A stretch of DNA of 64,000 nucleotides from Azophilus sp965214305 (GTDB taxonomy: Bacteria; Pseudomonadota; Gammaproteobacteria; Pseudomonadales; Azotimanducaceae): NCBI GenBank assembly GCA_965214305.1, contig OZ243949.1:2728001-2792000 (forward strand), written 5' to 3'. A program made the translations under genes and the position numbers. Below the pieces are notes generated by a model. It searched no databases. It saw only the letters and a program-made list of their open reading frames with translations, and was not told the origin of the DNA. Shown here piece after piece: positions 48,999 to 57,626 of the stretch (the first letter of the stretch is position 1; each line of letters starts with the position of its first letter).

Positions 48999-50594
48999 TC
49001 ATTTGCCTTTGCTCCGGGCCAGAAGCGGCCGCAGGGCGCGGTACGCCGTTTGGGAAGACAGTAGCGCCAGCAGCATTCGCGTCAGGCGTTCGGGTGCCGG
49101 CGGCGATTCGTTGCGTTCGAGGTATTGGCGCCGCAACCAGTACCAGGCCCGCCAAAGGTGTGCGCCGGAGTGCTCCGGAGAAAGCGCCGGCAGTGTACCA
49201 TCCGGCCAGGGCATGGCGGATTCCTCGGCATGGACGTGCGGGTTGCGCTCCGCGACCATTTGGGCGAGCGCTTGGGTGACACCGGTACCGGACAGCCGCA
49301 GGGGTTCGACCGCCAGTTCGTTAATGACCCCGGTAACGGCCTCGACGCAGTGATCGATGCCAAGGTCGTCCGGGCTTGCCGAACCGCCGTGACCGGGCAG
49401 GTCGATCCGTATCCATCGCTCGCCCTTGCCGAGCCCGGATGGATCGAACAGCTCGCCGGCACCGCCCAATCCGTGTATGGCAATTCCCAAACCACCGGCC
49501 GTGCTTGGCGGCAACGCATCGTCGGGTAATCGGTAGCGTATTTGGCCGAAGCCGCAGTCCAGGTAGCGGATCGAACCCGAATCAAGGCATAGGCGCTGCG
49601 CCCGCGTGGCGCCCTTCGGCAGGACGCGGCCGAGTTCCGCCTCCAAACAGTTCCAACGCGCTTCAAACGTCGGCCCGCAATGCGCCATGACGACCTGGTC
49701 GCCCCAACTGAGGTCGTCGAAGCGATCCGTCCAGGGTTTCAGAATGCTGCCCTGCCAACGCAGTATGACCAGGGGTGCGCTGATGGGTCGCACTCGCTGA
49801 GCCCGTTCGTTTTCGAATGCTGCCCGGTAGGCATCCTGGTAGTTGGGACCGGCCGCTAGGTAGGCACGGGCGCTTGCGTCCATTGCGGCCGCGTTACCGA
49901 GTTCCGGTGCAATGCGGTGGGCGGCCGCTGGTTGCTGCCAGGGAAAGAAGAGGGTGGCGTCGTGGGCGGTTTGCCAGGCGCGCGCCAGATGGGCACCGTC
50001 CGCTGTCGGTCTGAGATCGGGAAAGTATCCGTCCATGATGCGGTTGCGCTCCGCGTCCGTGAAACTGGCGGCGTTGTCGAGTATCAGGCCACACAGGGCC
50101 CGGGGTTCGGCCTTGGCCCACTCAATGGCGATCTGGGCACCGGTTGCCGAGCCGTAGACGGCGATTTGATCAAGGCCCAGGGCTTTGCGCAGGGCAATCA
50201 TCGCTTCGACATAAGGCACCAAACCCCGGGCTGCCGATTGGGCTTGGCTGGCCGCGTTCGATGAGTGCTCGCCTTCGTGCGGTTCTTGCTGTTCCGCGTT
50301 GTCGCTCGCGTCCACGCCCTTGTGTGCGATGGGCCAGGACTCGCCGAATCCCGGCGTATCGGGAGCGATCAGGGTCGCCCGCCGGGCGAGGCGCCGCATG
50401 AGGGGCACCATGAACGCCGAGCTGAAGGGCGAGGGATGCAATAGGAACAATGGCGGCCCGCTGCCGGCCACCCGGTAGTGCATTTCGAACGGTGCCCCGT
50501 GCAGAGCCACCCGGGCGCTGCATTGCCGGATGGCCGATGCGTCCTGATCGGTTGGCTGGGACATCGCGGCGGTGACTTGCCCTGTGCTGTTCAA
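48999..50594 (-). CDS. Tandem alpha/beta-hydrolase-fold protein
   Basis: A 531-aa protein with two alpha/beta-hydrolase-fold halves. The first has LFLLHPSPFSSAFMVPLMRR, TLIAPDTPGFGES and an elbow YGSATGAQIAIEWA; the second has IAIHGLGGAGELFD, IDLPGHGGS and an elbow LSGTGVTQAL. Neither elbow keeps GxSxG serine (GSATG and SGTGV), so catalysis by the usual nucleophile is doubtful in both halves. Related GxxTG proteins exist. The start overlaps the FAD oxidase stop (ATGA), so both are made together. Confidence 0.75.
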   Translation of the reverse strand: MNSTGQVTAAMSQPTDQDASAIRQCSARVALHGAPFEMHYRVAGSGPPLFLLHPSPFSSAFMVPLMRRLARRATLIAPDTPGFGESWPIAHKGVDASDNAEQQEPHEGEHSSNAASQAQSAARGLVPYVEAMIALRKALGLDQIAVYGSATGAQIAIEWAKAEPRALCGLILDNAASFTDAERNRIMDGYFPDLRPTADGAHLARAWQTAHDATLFFPWQQPAAAHRIAPELGNAAAMDASARAYLAAGPNYQDAYRAAFENERAQRVRPISAPLVILRWQGSILKPWTDRFDDLSWGDQVVMAHCGPTFEARWNCLEAELGRVLPKGATRAQRLCLDSGSIRYLDCGFGQIRYRLPDDALPPSTAGGLGIAIHGLGGAGELFDPSGLGKGERWIRIDLPGHGGSASPDDLGIDHCVEAVTGVINELAVEPLRLSGTGVTQALAQMVAERNPHVHAEESAMPWPDGTLPALSPEHSGAHLWRAWYWLRRQYLERNESPPAPERLTRMLLALLSSQTAYRALRPLLARSKGK

Positions 50595-52183
50595 CTCGTC
50601 GAAAAACCCAGGGCACCGGGATTGATGAGCCCTTGGGGGTCGAGCATGCGCTTGATTTCGCCCACCACCCGTTGCGGTGTTTCCGCCAAACCTTCCCGGT
50701 ACGGATAGCGCCGCCCGATTTGTAGGTGCAGGGCGCCGAGTTCCTTGAAAAGCGCCATGATGTCGGCCCGCAATTGCATCACGGCCGCCCGGGCTTCGAG
50801 GTTTTGCGGGTACTCGTTGACCTTGCGCAGCACCGCCGCCTCGACGCTGTGCCGATGCAGGTCGTTGAGTTCGTCGGGCCAGTAAAACACCGGCTCGATC
50901 ACGAAACAGTTGGTGTCCGCGTAGGTCAACAGCGTGCCATGTACGATGCCCTGAGCATCCAATATGGCGCTGTTGTCTGCGAACAGGGCCTCAATGGCCT
51001 CATAGGCGGCTATGGCCTTGGAGTGTGGCACCAGGCCGTGTACCGGCAGCCAGCGCTCGCCGGCGGGGCCGATCATGGAATTGAGCGGCCCGAACGGATG
51101 CGCCCGCGCAATCTTGGGTACGCTGTTTTCAATCTCGCGGCCGCCTTCGGCGGCACAGATTGCGCGGATGCGGGCCAGGGATGCATCCGCCGCGGCTTGG
51201 CTGGCTTCTTCCACCATGAAGTGTAGGGAGAAGTTCACATCCTTCATGAAACCCCGGCCCGCCACCGCCACCTTGGCGGCTTCCCGCAAACCCTTGAGCA
51301 GATCGTCCTGTCCGGTGACCACCCGGCCCAGGGTGCGCACATCGCTCATCAGGGATTCGCGTTTCATGCGTTGCGCCTGCATGGCCGGGTCGAAACCGAA
51401 ACAGGCATCCGCCAGCCGTTGCCGGGAAACCTCCGACATGGCGCGGATCAGGGGTCTGTGCTCGGCAAAGTCGAAACTCGCCCCGGCTTGGCCCGGGCCC
51501 GAGGGTATGAGCTTGAGCGTCGCCTCCGTTTTGATGCCGAGTGCCCCCGCATCGCAAGTGAACAGCCCCGTCAGGTCGGGGCCGTAGTGGCGGAAAAAGG
51601 GCGCCGCATCGGCTTGGGCACCGGCGCCGGTTCGCAATCGCTCGCCGTTGGCCAACACGACCTCGAAGCCGATCACCGAATCCGCTGACGAACCATGCCG
51701 ACAACTGCCCCAGAAAAGGCTGTTTTGCGACAGGCTGCCCCCGACCGTTGCCTTCAAGCCCGACAGGGTTCCCCAGAATGGTGTGCGCAGGCCCAGTGGC
51801 GCCAAGGCCTCATAGAGGTGTTGCCAGGTGCAGCCCGCCTGTACGGTAACGTACATGTCTTCGGCGTTGAGCTTAAGCACCTCATGCATGCGGCCCATGT
51901 CGAGGCATAGCGTTCGGTCGCCGGGGCAGACATAGCCGCTGCTGTAGGACATGCCGCCGCCGCGCGGGGCGATGACCAGGTTGTTTGCTCTGGCGAAGGC
52001 GACCGTCGCCGCAACCGCCTCGGTCGAGGCGGGACGCACCACGGCGAGCACCGGGTGGGAATCACCGGAAATGTCCTGCCCGTAGAGTGTGCGGGCCGCT
52101 TCGTCGGTGAGTACCGAATCGGCACCCAACTGATCAGCCAAGTCCGCAAGTTGAGGTTCAGCGGCTTGGGTTAGGGTCGGCAA
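50591..52183 (-). CDS. FAD-linked oxidase (GlcD/vanillyl-alcohol-oxidase-like)
   Basis: A 530-aa flavoprotein with FAD_binding_4 (VIAPRGGGMSYSSGYVCPGD, TVQAGCTWQHLYEALAPLGL, VGGSLSQNSLFWGSC) and FAD-oxidase_C domains (ending MLDPQGLINPGALGF). Members oxidise hydroxyl groups of 2-hydroxyacids or 4-alkylphenols. No signal peptide, so cytoplasmic. The gene follows the TonB receptor by 87 bases with a DNA stretch that has no repeat, and overlaps the alpha/beta gene, supporting one operon for uptake and first oxidation. Confidence 0.9.
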   Translation of the reverse strand: MPTLTQAAEPQLADLADQLGADSVLTDEAARTLYGQDISGDSHPVLAVVRPASTEAVAATVAFARANNLVIAPRGGGMSYSSGYVCPGDRTLCLDMGRMHEVLKLNAEDMYVTVQAGCTWQHLYEALAPLGLRTPFWGTLSGLKATVGGSLSQNSLFWGSCRHGSSADSVIGFEVVLANGERLRTGAGAQADAAPFFRHYGPDLTGLFTCDAGALGIKTEATLKLIPSGPGQAGASFDFAEHRPLIRAMSEVSRQRLADACFGFDPAMQAQRMKRESLMSDVRTLGRVVTGQDDLLKGLREAAKVAVAGRGFMKDVNFSLHFMVEEASQAAADASLARIRAICAAEGGREIENSVPKIARAHPFGPLNSMIGPAGERWLPVHGLVPHSKAIAAYEAIEALFADNSAILDAQGIVHGTLLTYADTNCFVIEPVFYWPDELNDLHRHSVEAAVLRKVNEYPQNLEARAAVMQLRADIMALFKELGALHLQIGRRYPYREGLAETPQRVVGEIKRMLDPQGLINPGALGFSTS

Positions 52184-52270
52184 AAGTGTGTTCCACCCTC
52201 CGATGAGAAACCGCCGAACCCCGTCCCGCCTTGCCGGGGTCGGCGGTCATGTTTGCAGCAACCGCTCGGG

Positions 52271-54727
52271 CTAAAGGTTCACGCGCACGGTTGCCCCGAA
52301 GCGGCGTTTTTCAGGCAAGGTCGCGCCGATCGCCCGGGCGAAGAGGCCGGGGAATCCTTGGACATAGCGTATCAGCGCCGGGGAAGCATCGTCGTCAAGC
52401 ACATTATCAACCCAGAGATCCAAGGACAGGCGGTCGTTGGCTACGCCCGCGCGCAGATTGAGGATGTCCCGAGCGCCCGTGTGCGCATAGTTGTAAACCT
52501 GGGCGTAGCGCTTGGAGTTGTAATTCCAGTCGGCCCGGGCGAACCAGCGCCATTCGCTGTTGAGCTGGCCGTGGAAGCTGGTGCTGAGGGATGCGTTATG
52601 GCGGGAGGTCTGCGGCAGTTGCTGACCGGAAAGGATTACATCGCCATTGGCGGCGTAGCCGAAGATGCGCGCCGCCTCCCTGAACGTTCCCGGGACTGAT
52701 GTTGAACCTTCGTCCAATGACAGGATGAACTCGTCAATCTCGCCGTCGATATAGGAGTAGGCGATGCGCGCATCCCAAAAATCGGTGAAGCGTACGCCAA
52801 TGTCCGCCTCCACCCCGGTCATGCTGGCTTCGCCGATGTTCTCCTGAATTGAGAACGTGCGATTCTGCGCACCGACCTGCAAAACGCGCGTTGTGGTGAG
52901 CTGCATGTCCTCCCAGTCAGTATGGAACACCGCGACATTGGCTTCGGCGCGGCCTTCCATCAATAGGGCCTTGACGCCGATTTCGTAGCTCACCGCGTTT
53001 TCCTCATCCACCGGCCGTTCAGCATCGGGCAACCCCGCCTCGGCATTGATGTCGCCGGGCTTGTTGCCCAACCCGACATTGCCGTAGATCAGCGTGTTGT
53101 CGTTGAAGCGGTAACTCAGCGTGAGCTTGGCCAGCACGGCGTCAAAGCTCTCCTCCAGCCATGTGTCGCCACCCTCGGGACGCTCTTCGATGTCGTCTTC
53201 GTTGTAGCGGAGCTCGGCACCCACTGTCCATTGATCCGCAAGATCGAACTCCACCGAACCGAACACGGACACGCTGGCAACGTCGCTGGCGCCATTGTCG
53301 CCAAACATCTGCGTCTGCGGATCCCAAACTGCTTTGCAATTCCCCGGACTACGAGCTCCACATCCACCGCTCGCCGAAGTGATCTGCATGCCCGACTCCT
53401 CCGAGTCGTAGTAGTAGGCGCCCACCATGTAGCGCAGACCGGTGCCGAAACCGCCGCTCAAGCGCAACTCTTGGGAAAAGTCCTCGAATTCGTTATCGTC
53501 CCAAGTCAAAAAACCGAGGCGGATTGGGAGTGGCTGACCAAAGAAAAGGGTAACAAAGTCGGGCTGCCCGAAGGTCTGATCCTGCCCCAGCTCGGTATCG
53601 ACGCTGTTGTAGCCGGTGACGGAGGTGAGGGTGAGATTGTCATTGATGTCGTAATCGAAGCGCAGGCCCAGCCTCAGGCTGTCGCGCTGTGTGCCGGAAA
53701 AGGGGAAGTACTCCGTTTCCAAGCTGGCGTTGTCGCCACCGCCGCTGTTCTCCAGCACTGTGGCCACATCAACCTTGCCGCAGTAATAGCCGGTGCCGCC
53801 ATAGGCAGCTGTGTGGAGGGATGCTCCCGACCTTGGGTTGACCGCTGTTGCCTCCGGCGTGCCGGCGGGCGGCTGCGGATGAGGCGTGCCGCGAGGCGTC
53901 CGGAAGCAGTTGTTGAGGGTGTAGGGCAGAACGCCGATGGCGTATTGGTCGTCATCAGTTGACTCGTAAATGCCGTGCAGGCGAATGTTCAGCTGATCCG
54001 TCGGCGCGAATTCCAGGACACCGGTGAAGCTGGTCGATTCCTCACCGCCAACGTCATTCTGAACCTCCGGCGCGCCAAGCGCGTTGCCGGCAAAGCTGTT
54101 GTCGTATTCGCCGTCGCGCTGGTACCGACTAACAGTAACAGCCGCGCCAAGCGTATCCGAAAAGGGGCCGCTGGCGTGGAGGCTGACCCGCGAATAGCCG
54201 CGTTCACCGACCTCCGCTGCGGCCTCGGCACCAAATTGCTCGCCGGGGCCCTTGAGTACATAGTTGATGGCCCCCGCTAGCGTGGACCGACCATAGAGCG
54301 CGCTTTGCGGGCCCTTCACGACCTCAACACGCTCCAAGGCGGCCAATGGAACGGACGCATTGCCTTCCTCAATGATGATGCCGTCCACAAAGAGGCCCGC
54401 ATTGGGACGGCCAAGAATGTTGGACTGGCCCCTGATGACCGGGCGAAAGTCGTTGCGCCCAAACCCTTGCGCGAAGTCAAAGCCCGGCGTCGCATCGGCA
54501 ATGTCCTGCAGCGAAGCGATGCCGCGCTCGTCAATGGCGGCTTCTGTCAGCGCGTTTACCGTCACGGGCACGTCGCGAAGATTCTCCTCGACCTTCCTTG
54601 CGGTTACGAGAACCTCCTCGATTTCGAGGCCCGAACCTGCTTGGGCAAAAACGAGGCTACCGGGAATGATCGGCAAGAGTGCCGACACAACAATTAAAGC
54701 GCTTGTTCGCATAGGGAAAGCTTTCAT
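52271..54727 (-). CDS. TonB-dependent outer membrane receptor
   Basis: An 818-aa receptor for active uptake across the outer membrane. Signal peptide MRTSALIVVSALLPIIPG, then a TonB box (EEVLVTARKVEENLRDVP), plug (IRGQSNILGRPNAGLFVDGI, ERVEVVKGPQSALYGRSTLA) and a long beta-barrel with a C-terminal strand RRFGATVRVNL. ATG 54727 has GAGGGG upstream. A regulon palindrome lies 54 bases before the start, so uptake is likely controlled with the catabolic genes. Such receptors take large or scarce compounds such as tetrapyrroles, glycans and terpenoids. Confidence 0.92.
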   Translation of the reverse strand: MKAFPMRTSALIVVSALLPIIPGSLVFAQAGSGLEIEEVLVTARKVEENLRDVPVTVNALTEAAIDERGIASLQDIADATPGFDFAQGFGRNDFRPVIRGQSNILGRPNAGLFVDGIIIEEGNASVPLAALERVEVVKGPQSALYGRSTLAGAINYVLKGPGEQFGAEAAAEVGERGYSRVSLHASGPFSDTLGAAVTVSRYQRDGEYDNSFAGNALGAPEVQNDVGGEESTSFTGVLEFAPTDQLNIRLHGIYESTDDDQYAIGVLPYTLNNCFRTPRGTPHPQPPAGTPEATAVNPRSGASLHTAAYGGTGYYCGKVDVATVLENSGGGDNASLETEYFPFSGTQRDSLRLGLRFDYDINDNLTLTSVTGYNSVDTELGQDQTFGQPDFVTLFFGQPLPIRLGFLTWDDNEFEDFSQELRLSGGFGTGLRYMVGAYYYDSEESGMQITSASGGCGARSPGNCKAVWDPQTQMFGDNGASDVASVSVFGSVEFDLADQWTVGAELRYNEDDIEERPEGGDTWLEESFDAVLAKLTLSYRFNDNTLIYGNVGLGNKPGDINAEAGLPDAERPVDEENAVSYEIGVKALLMEGRAEANVAVFHTDWEDMQLTTTRVLQVGAQNRTFSIQENIGEASMTGVEADIGVRFTDFWDARIAYSYIDGEIDEFILSLDEGSTSVPGTFREAARIFGYAANGDVILSGQQLPQTSRHNASLSTSFHGQLNSEWRWFARADWNYNSKRYAQVYNYAHTGARDILNLRAGVANDRLSLDLWVDNVLDDDASPALIRYVQGFPGLFARAIGATLPEKRRFGATVRVNL

Positions 54728-54780
54728 GGCGTTCGCCCCTCGTGAATTGAACCTGAATCGTACAATGAGCCTATTGTCAT

Positions 54781-54802
54781 AATGACATGGCAATAAGTCA
54801 TT
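54781..54802. promoter_or_regulatory. Regulon palindrome site 5
   Basis: AATGA c ATGGCAATAA g TCATT: outer pentamers identical to those at 30773 and 44670, with a different centre. It lies 54 bases before the TonB receptor start, in the operon that also holds the GntR gene, which suggests autoregulation. Confidence 0.75.
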
Positions 54803-54859
54803 AGCAACCATTTGTAACCTGTTGACAACAAATAGATATGTCCGGTTTGCGCCTTCAGT

Positions 54860-55030
54860 TCAAGTTGAGCAGGAACCGCCACGCGGGCAATACGCGGATC
54901 GTGCCCCCCACGGCCCGATGCAGATGGTGGCTTTGCCGGACAGGGCGGCAACCTCCAAGCGGCGCGGCGTGCCCGTCGGCCAATCGGTTTCCTGAAAGTC
55001 CAGTATGATTTCCCTAAGGGCTTCCGGCAT
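54860..55030 (-). pseudogene. AAA_14-type ATPase, N-terminal fragment
   Basis: From ATG 55030 the minus strand encodes MPEALREIILDFQETDWPTG, then LEVAALSGKATICIGPWGAR, aligning with the start of DUF4143/AAA_14 ATPases, where xGKATVCIGVRRSGKST is usual. The Walker A lysine and serine are lost and a stop follows. A second scrap of this family is at 56049. Confidence 0.55.
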
Positions 55031-55146
55031 GGTCGTTTTGTTGAGGGCAATCCGACTTCCTAAAACTGGAAATAATTATTTCCAGTCAGAATAAATTCTG
55101 GCAATTAAAATTGCCGGAATCAACGGATTCGTGAGCGGAGGCTGGA

Positions 55147-55782
55147 TCAATACTCGACCGGCACGGCATCGAGGCTGCGCCACAGATACCAGGTGGCGAC
55201 TGAACGGAAGGGTCGCCAGGGTTCGGCGATTGCAAGCATCTGCGCGCGCGTTGGCCGCTCGCCGCCGAAATAGTCATTGCCGATGGCGCGTTGCAGCCCG
55301 AGATCGCCGACCGGCAGCACATCGGGCCTGAGCAGGTGAAAGATGAGGAACATTTCCGCCGTCCAGCGGCCAATGCCCTTAACCTGGGTCAGGTTCTCGA
55401 TAACCGCCTCGTCCCGCATATGGTCCCAGGCCCGCTCGTCCAGGCCGCCGTTCAGGAAGTGCTCGGCGAGGCTCAGGATGTAGCCCGCCTTGGCGCGTGA
55501 CAGCCCGCAGCCGCGCAAGGTGTCCTCATCCTTGCGCACAACCGCCCGCGGCCGGATTTCACCCACCGCCGCCACGAACCGTTCCCAGACGGCGGCGGCG
55601 GCGAGCACCGAAATCTGCTGCCCGACAATCGAGCGGGCGAGCGAGAAGAAGGCGTCGTTGCGCGGCTGCAGCATCGCGCCCGCGTGTGCGCGAATGTGGC
55701 CACCGAGAATCGGGTCGGCGCGCCCTAGGGATGCGCAGGCTTGCTGCCAATAGGCGACGGGCTGTGCGGCTGGCTCTGTCAA
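55147..55782 (-). CDS. DNA-3-methyladenine glycosylase II (HhH-GPD, AlkA-like)
   Basis: Base-excision DNA repair glycosylase of about 211 aa. SIVGQQISVLAAAAVWERFV and the hairpin-helix-hairpin LTQVKGIGRWTAEMFLIFHL with the catalytic aspartate in VGDLGLQRAIG are diagnostic. The start is uncertain: TTG 55782 gives a normal-length protein, while the in-frame ATG at 55914 lies inside repeat DNA. It stands apart from the catabolic genes by function. Repeat insertion upstream may have removed the original promoter or start. Confidence 0.9.
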   Translation of the reverse strand: MTEPAAQPVAYWQQACASLGRADPILGGHIRAHAGAMLQPRNDAFFSLARSIVGQQISVLAAAAVWERFVAAVGEIRPRAVVRKDEDTLRGCGLSRAKAGYILSLAEHFLNGGLDERAWDHMRDEAVIENLTQVKGIGRWTAEMFLIFHLLRPDVLPVGDLGLQRAIGNDYFGGERPTRAQMLAIAEPWRPFRSVATWYLWRSLDAVPVEY

Positions 55783-55855
55783 GAAATGCGGGGAATCGAT
55801 GGGATGCGCGCAAGAATAGGGGCAAAACCCCAGGCTGTCGAACCGGATGGCCTTG

Positions 55856-55943
55856 GGTAGTGTGTCGGTTTGAATTTTTCGACCTCGGGACGCCACGGTT
55901 GGGGCTGTGCCCAAACCCGAGGCAATTCAAACTGATACACCAC
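55856..55943. repeat. Family C variant element (TIR GGTAGTGTGTCGGTTTGAAT)
   Basis: The left end GGTAGTGTGTCGGTTTGAAT and right end ATTCAAACTGATACACCACC are inverted repeats about 88 bases apart. The length and the arrangement match family C, but the arm sequence is different. Confidence 0.7.
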
Positions 55944-55979
55944 CGGCCTTGGGGCCCTGGTTCCGTTTGGCCATGCTCC

Positions 55980-56042
55980 ATTGACCTCGGCCCAACGCGG
56001 GGCCGGTATCTGCGGTGGCGGAAATTGAAACTGAGCCACTAT
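55980..56042. repeat. Family C right half
   Basis: CGGCCCAACGCGGGGCCGGT then GCGGAAATTGAAACTGAGCC ACTATC matches the right half of the elements at 9533 and 17863. It covers the end of the ATPase scrap. Confidence 0.65.
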
Positions 56043-56048
56043 CCGGGG

Positions 56049-56230
56049 TTACGAGAGCCCGAATGCGTCTGCCCATAGGCGATCCAGAAACATTGCCCAG
56101 GGTAGGATGTCCACCCCGCCCAGGCGGCGCGGCGCGTGAGCGTTGATTTGCCGACTTGGCGCGGCCCCCACAGGAACGCCGACTGCCCAGCCGTAATATC
56201 CAGTTGCAGGCTGCGATGGTAGCTACTCAT
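56049..56230 (-). pseudogene. AAA_14/DUF4143 ATPase with internal deletion
   Basis: From ATG 56230 the minus strand reads MSSYHRSLQLDITAGQSAFL with the Walker A GPRQVGKST, then a frame change into RLGGVDILPWAMFLDRLWAD, which is the typical last segment of the same protein family. So the two ends of one ATPase gene remain, joined by a large deletion with frame loss. These ATPases are common in plasmid and island DNA. Confidence 0.6.
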
Positions 56231-56357
56231 TCGGAATGAACTCCGAAATAGTTAGACCAATTAGGAATGTAATCCGAAATGGTTAGCCATTCAACAGTGC
56301 TTCAGCACAGTGGTTGCCAACGTGCCAAGGCCACGACCCAACCCCGCATCAAGTTGC

Positions 56358-56373
56358 TATTGATATATCAATA
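56358..56373. promoter_or_regulatory. AT-rich dyad site 7 (shorter relative of the regulon palindrome)
   Basis: TATTGATATATCAATA is a perfect 16-base palindrome upstream of the isochorismatase scrap and two PuuE-like genes. It lacks the AATGA/TCATT outer pentamers but has the same AT-rich core type. Confidence 0.5.
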
Positions 56374-56421
56374 TGCTTTTATCGATGGCCCCGTTTTCAT
56401 TCCGGTGCGCCTGTGCCCGTA

Positions 56422-56679
56422 ATGCAAACCTCCAGTCTGACGCCGCGTCAATATTGGCAAGAGGTTAAGTCCAACCCCAATCGGGCGCGCTTCGGCTCCG
56501 GGGAAAAGGCGGCCCTGATCAACATTGATTTGCAGCGGGCCTATACGGACATCGAGTGTTTTCCCACCGCCTCAAGTACGCCGATGTGGAACCCTTCGCG
56601 GCGGTGGCGGACTGGTTGGAGAACCATCCCGGTTGCCCGCCCATCCGACAGGCGCGCGGCCTCGGTTTCTGAGGATTGA
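56422..56679 (+). pseudogene. Isochorismatase-family hydrolase, truncated N-terminal part
   Basis: From ATG 56422: MQTSSLTPRQYWQEVKSNPN, then FGSGEKAALINIDLQRAYTD with the catalytic Asp region, then frame loss (an alternative frame gives LKYADVEPFAAVADWLENHP). N-carbamoylsarcosine-amidase-like members start this way; the lysine and cysteine of the triad are missing. The remnant runs straight into the next hydrolase gene. A broken C-N hydrolase at the head of a PuuE-like operon. Confidence 0.55.
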
Positions 56680-57626
56680 CCGTGCGCGAGGATCCGGCGC
56701 TCTACGACTACCGGCCCTGGGACGAGCGTTTACCGATCCGCTGGCCGGGCGACGCCAAAGTCGCTTTTTGGGTGGCTCCCAATATCGAGTTTTACGAACT
56801 GGTGCCGGTGCCCAACCCGCAACGTCGGGCCTGGCCGCGGCCGGTGCCGGATATCCAGGGTTACGGCACCCGGGATTACGGCAACCGGGTTGGCCACATG
56901 CGCATGATGGAACTGCTGGACCGCTATGGTGTGCGCGGCTCCGTTAGCCTGTCGGTGGCGCTTTGTGAGCATCATCCGGAAATCATCGAGCTGTGCCGGG
57001 AGCGTAACTGGGAGTTCTTCAGCCACGGCATCTACAACACCCGATACGTCTACGGCATGGACGAGGCCCAGGAGCGCGCCATGATCGAAGACTCGGTGCG
57101 CAGCATCGCCAAGCACACGGGGCAGCGGTGCGCCGGTTACCTGGCACCCGCCCTGACCCACACCGAACGCACCCTGGATCTGTTCAGCGAAGCCGGCGGG
57201 CTCTACAGCTGCGATCTGTTTCACGATGATCAGCCAACGCCCGTCCGGGTGCGCTCCGGCCAGCCATTTGTGTCCGTGCCCTACTCGCTGGAACTCAACG
57301 ACACCATTGTTTATGTCGTCAACCGCATTGAGCCGAGGCGCTACGGGGCGATGATTAAGCAGGCTTTTGACCGGTTGTATCGGGAAGGCGAACAGGGCGG
57401 CACGGTGATGTGCCTGCCCCTGCACGCCTACCAGGTGGCGCACCCGCATCGATTACGCGCATTCGAGGATGCCCTGGCGTACATCACCGGCCACCCGAAC
57501 GTTTGGGTGACCACGGGGCGTGAAATCGCCGAGTATTTTTTGGCGCATTATCACGACCGGGCCTTGGCAATCCGGGGGAAGGGCGGTTTTGGGCCAGACG
57601 CGGGGGAGGGCGGCGATGGCGCTTGA
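56676..57626 (+). CDS. PuuE/polysaccharide deacetylase-family hydrolase
   Basis: A 316-aa NodB-fold protein: YDYRPWDERLPIRWPGDAKV, GTRDYGNRVGHMRMMELLDR, WEFFSHGIYNTRYVYGMDEA, AGYLAPALTHTERTLDLFSE and YSCDLFHDDQPTPVRV follow the PuuE-like pattern (YGNRxG, SHG, GW/GYLxPxxTxT, DDxP). No signal peptide. Start is TTG 56676 or GTG 56682 just at the end of the isochorismatase scrap. It overlaps the next, related gene by eleven bases, so the two could form a heteromer or act on successive amide bonds. Confidence 0.82.
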   Translation: MTVREDPALYDYRPWDERLPIRWPGDAKVAFWVAPNIEFYELVPVPNPQRRAWPRPVPDIQGYGTRDYGNRVGHMRMMELLDRYGVRGSVSLSVALCEHHPEIIELCRERNWEFFSHGIYNTRYVYGMDEAQERAMIEDSVRSIAKHTGQRCAGYLAPALTHTERTLDLFSEAGGLYSCDLFHDDQPTPVRVRSGQPFVSVPYSLELNDTIVYVVNRIEPRRYGAMIKQAFDRLYREGEQGGTVMCLPLHAYQVAHPHRLRAFEDALAYITGHPNVWVTTGREIAEYFLAHYHDRALAIRGKGGFGPDAGEGGDGA

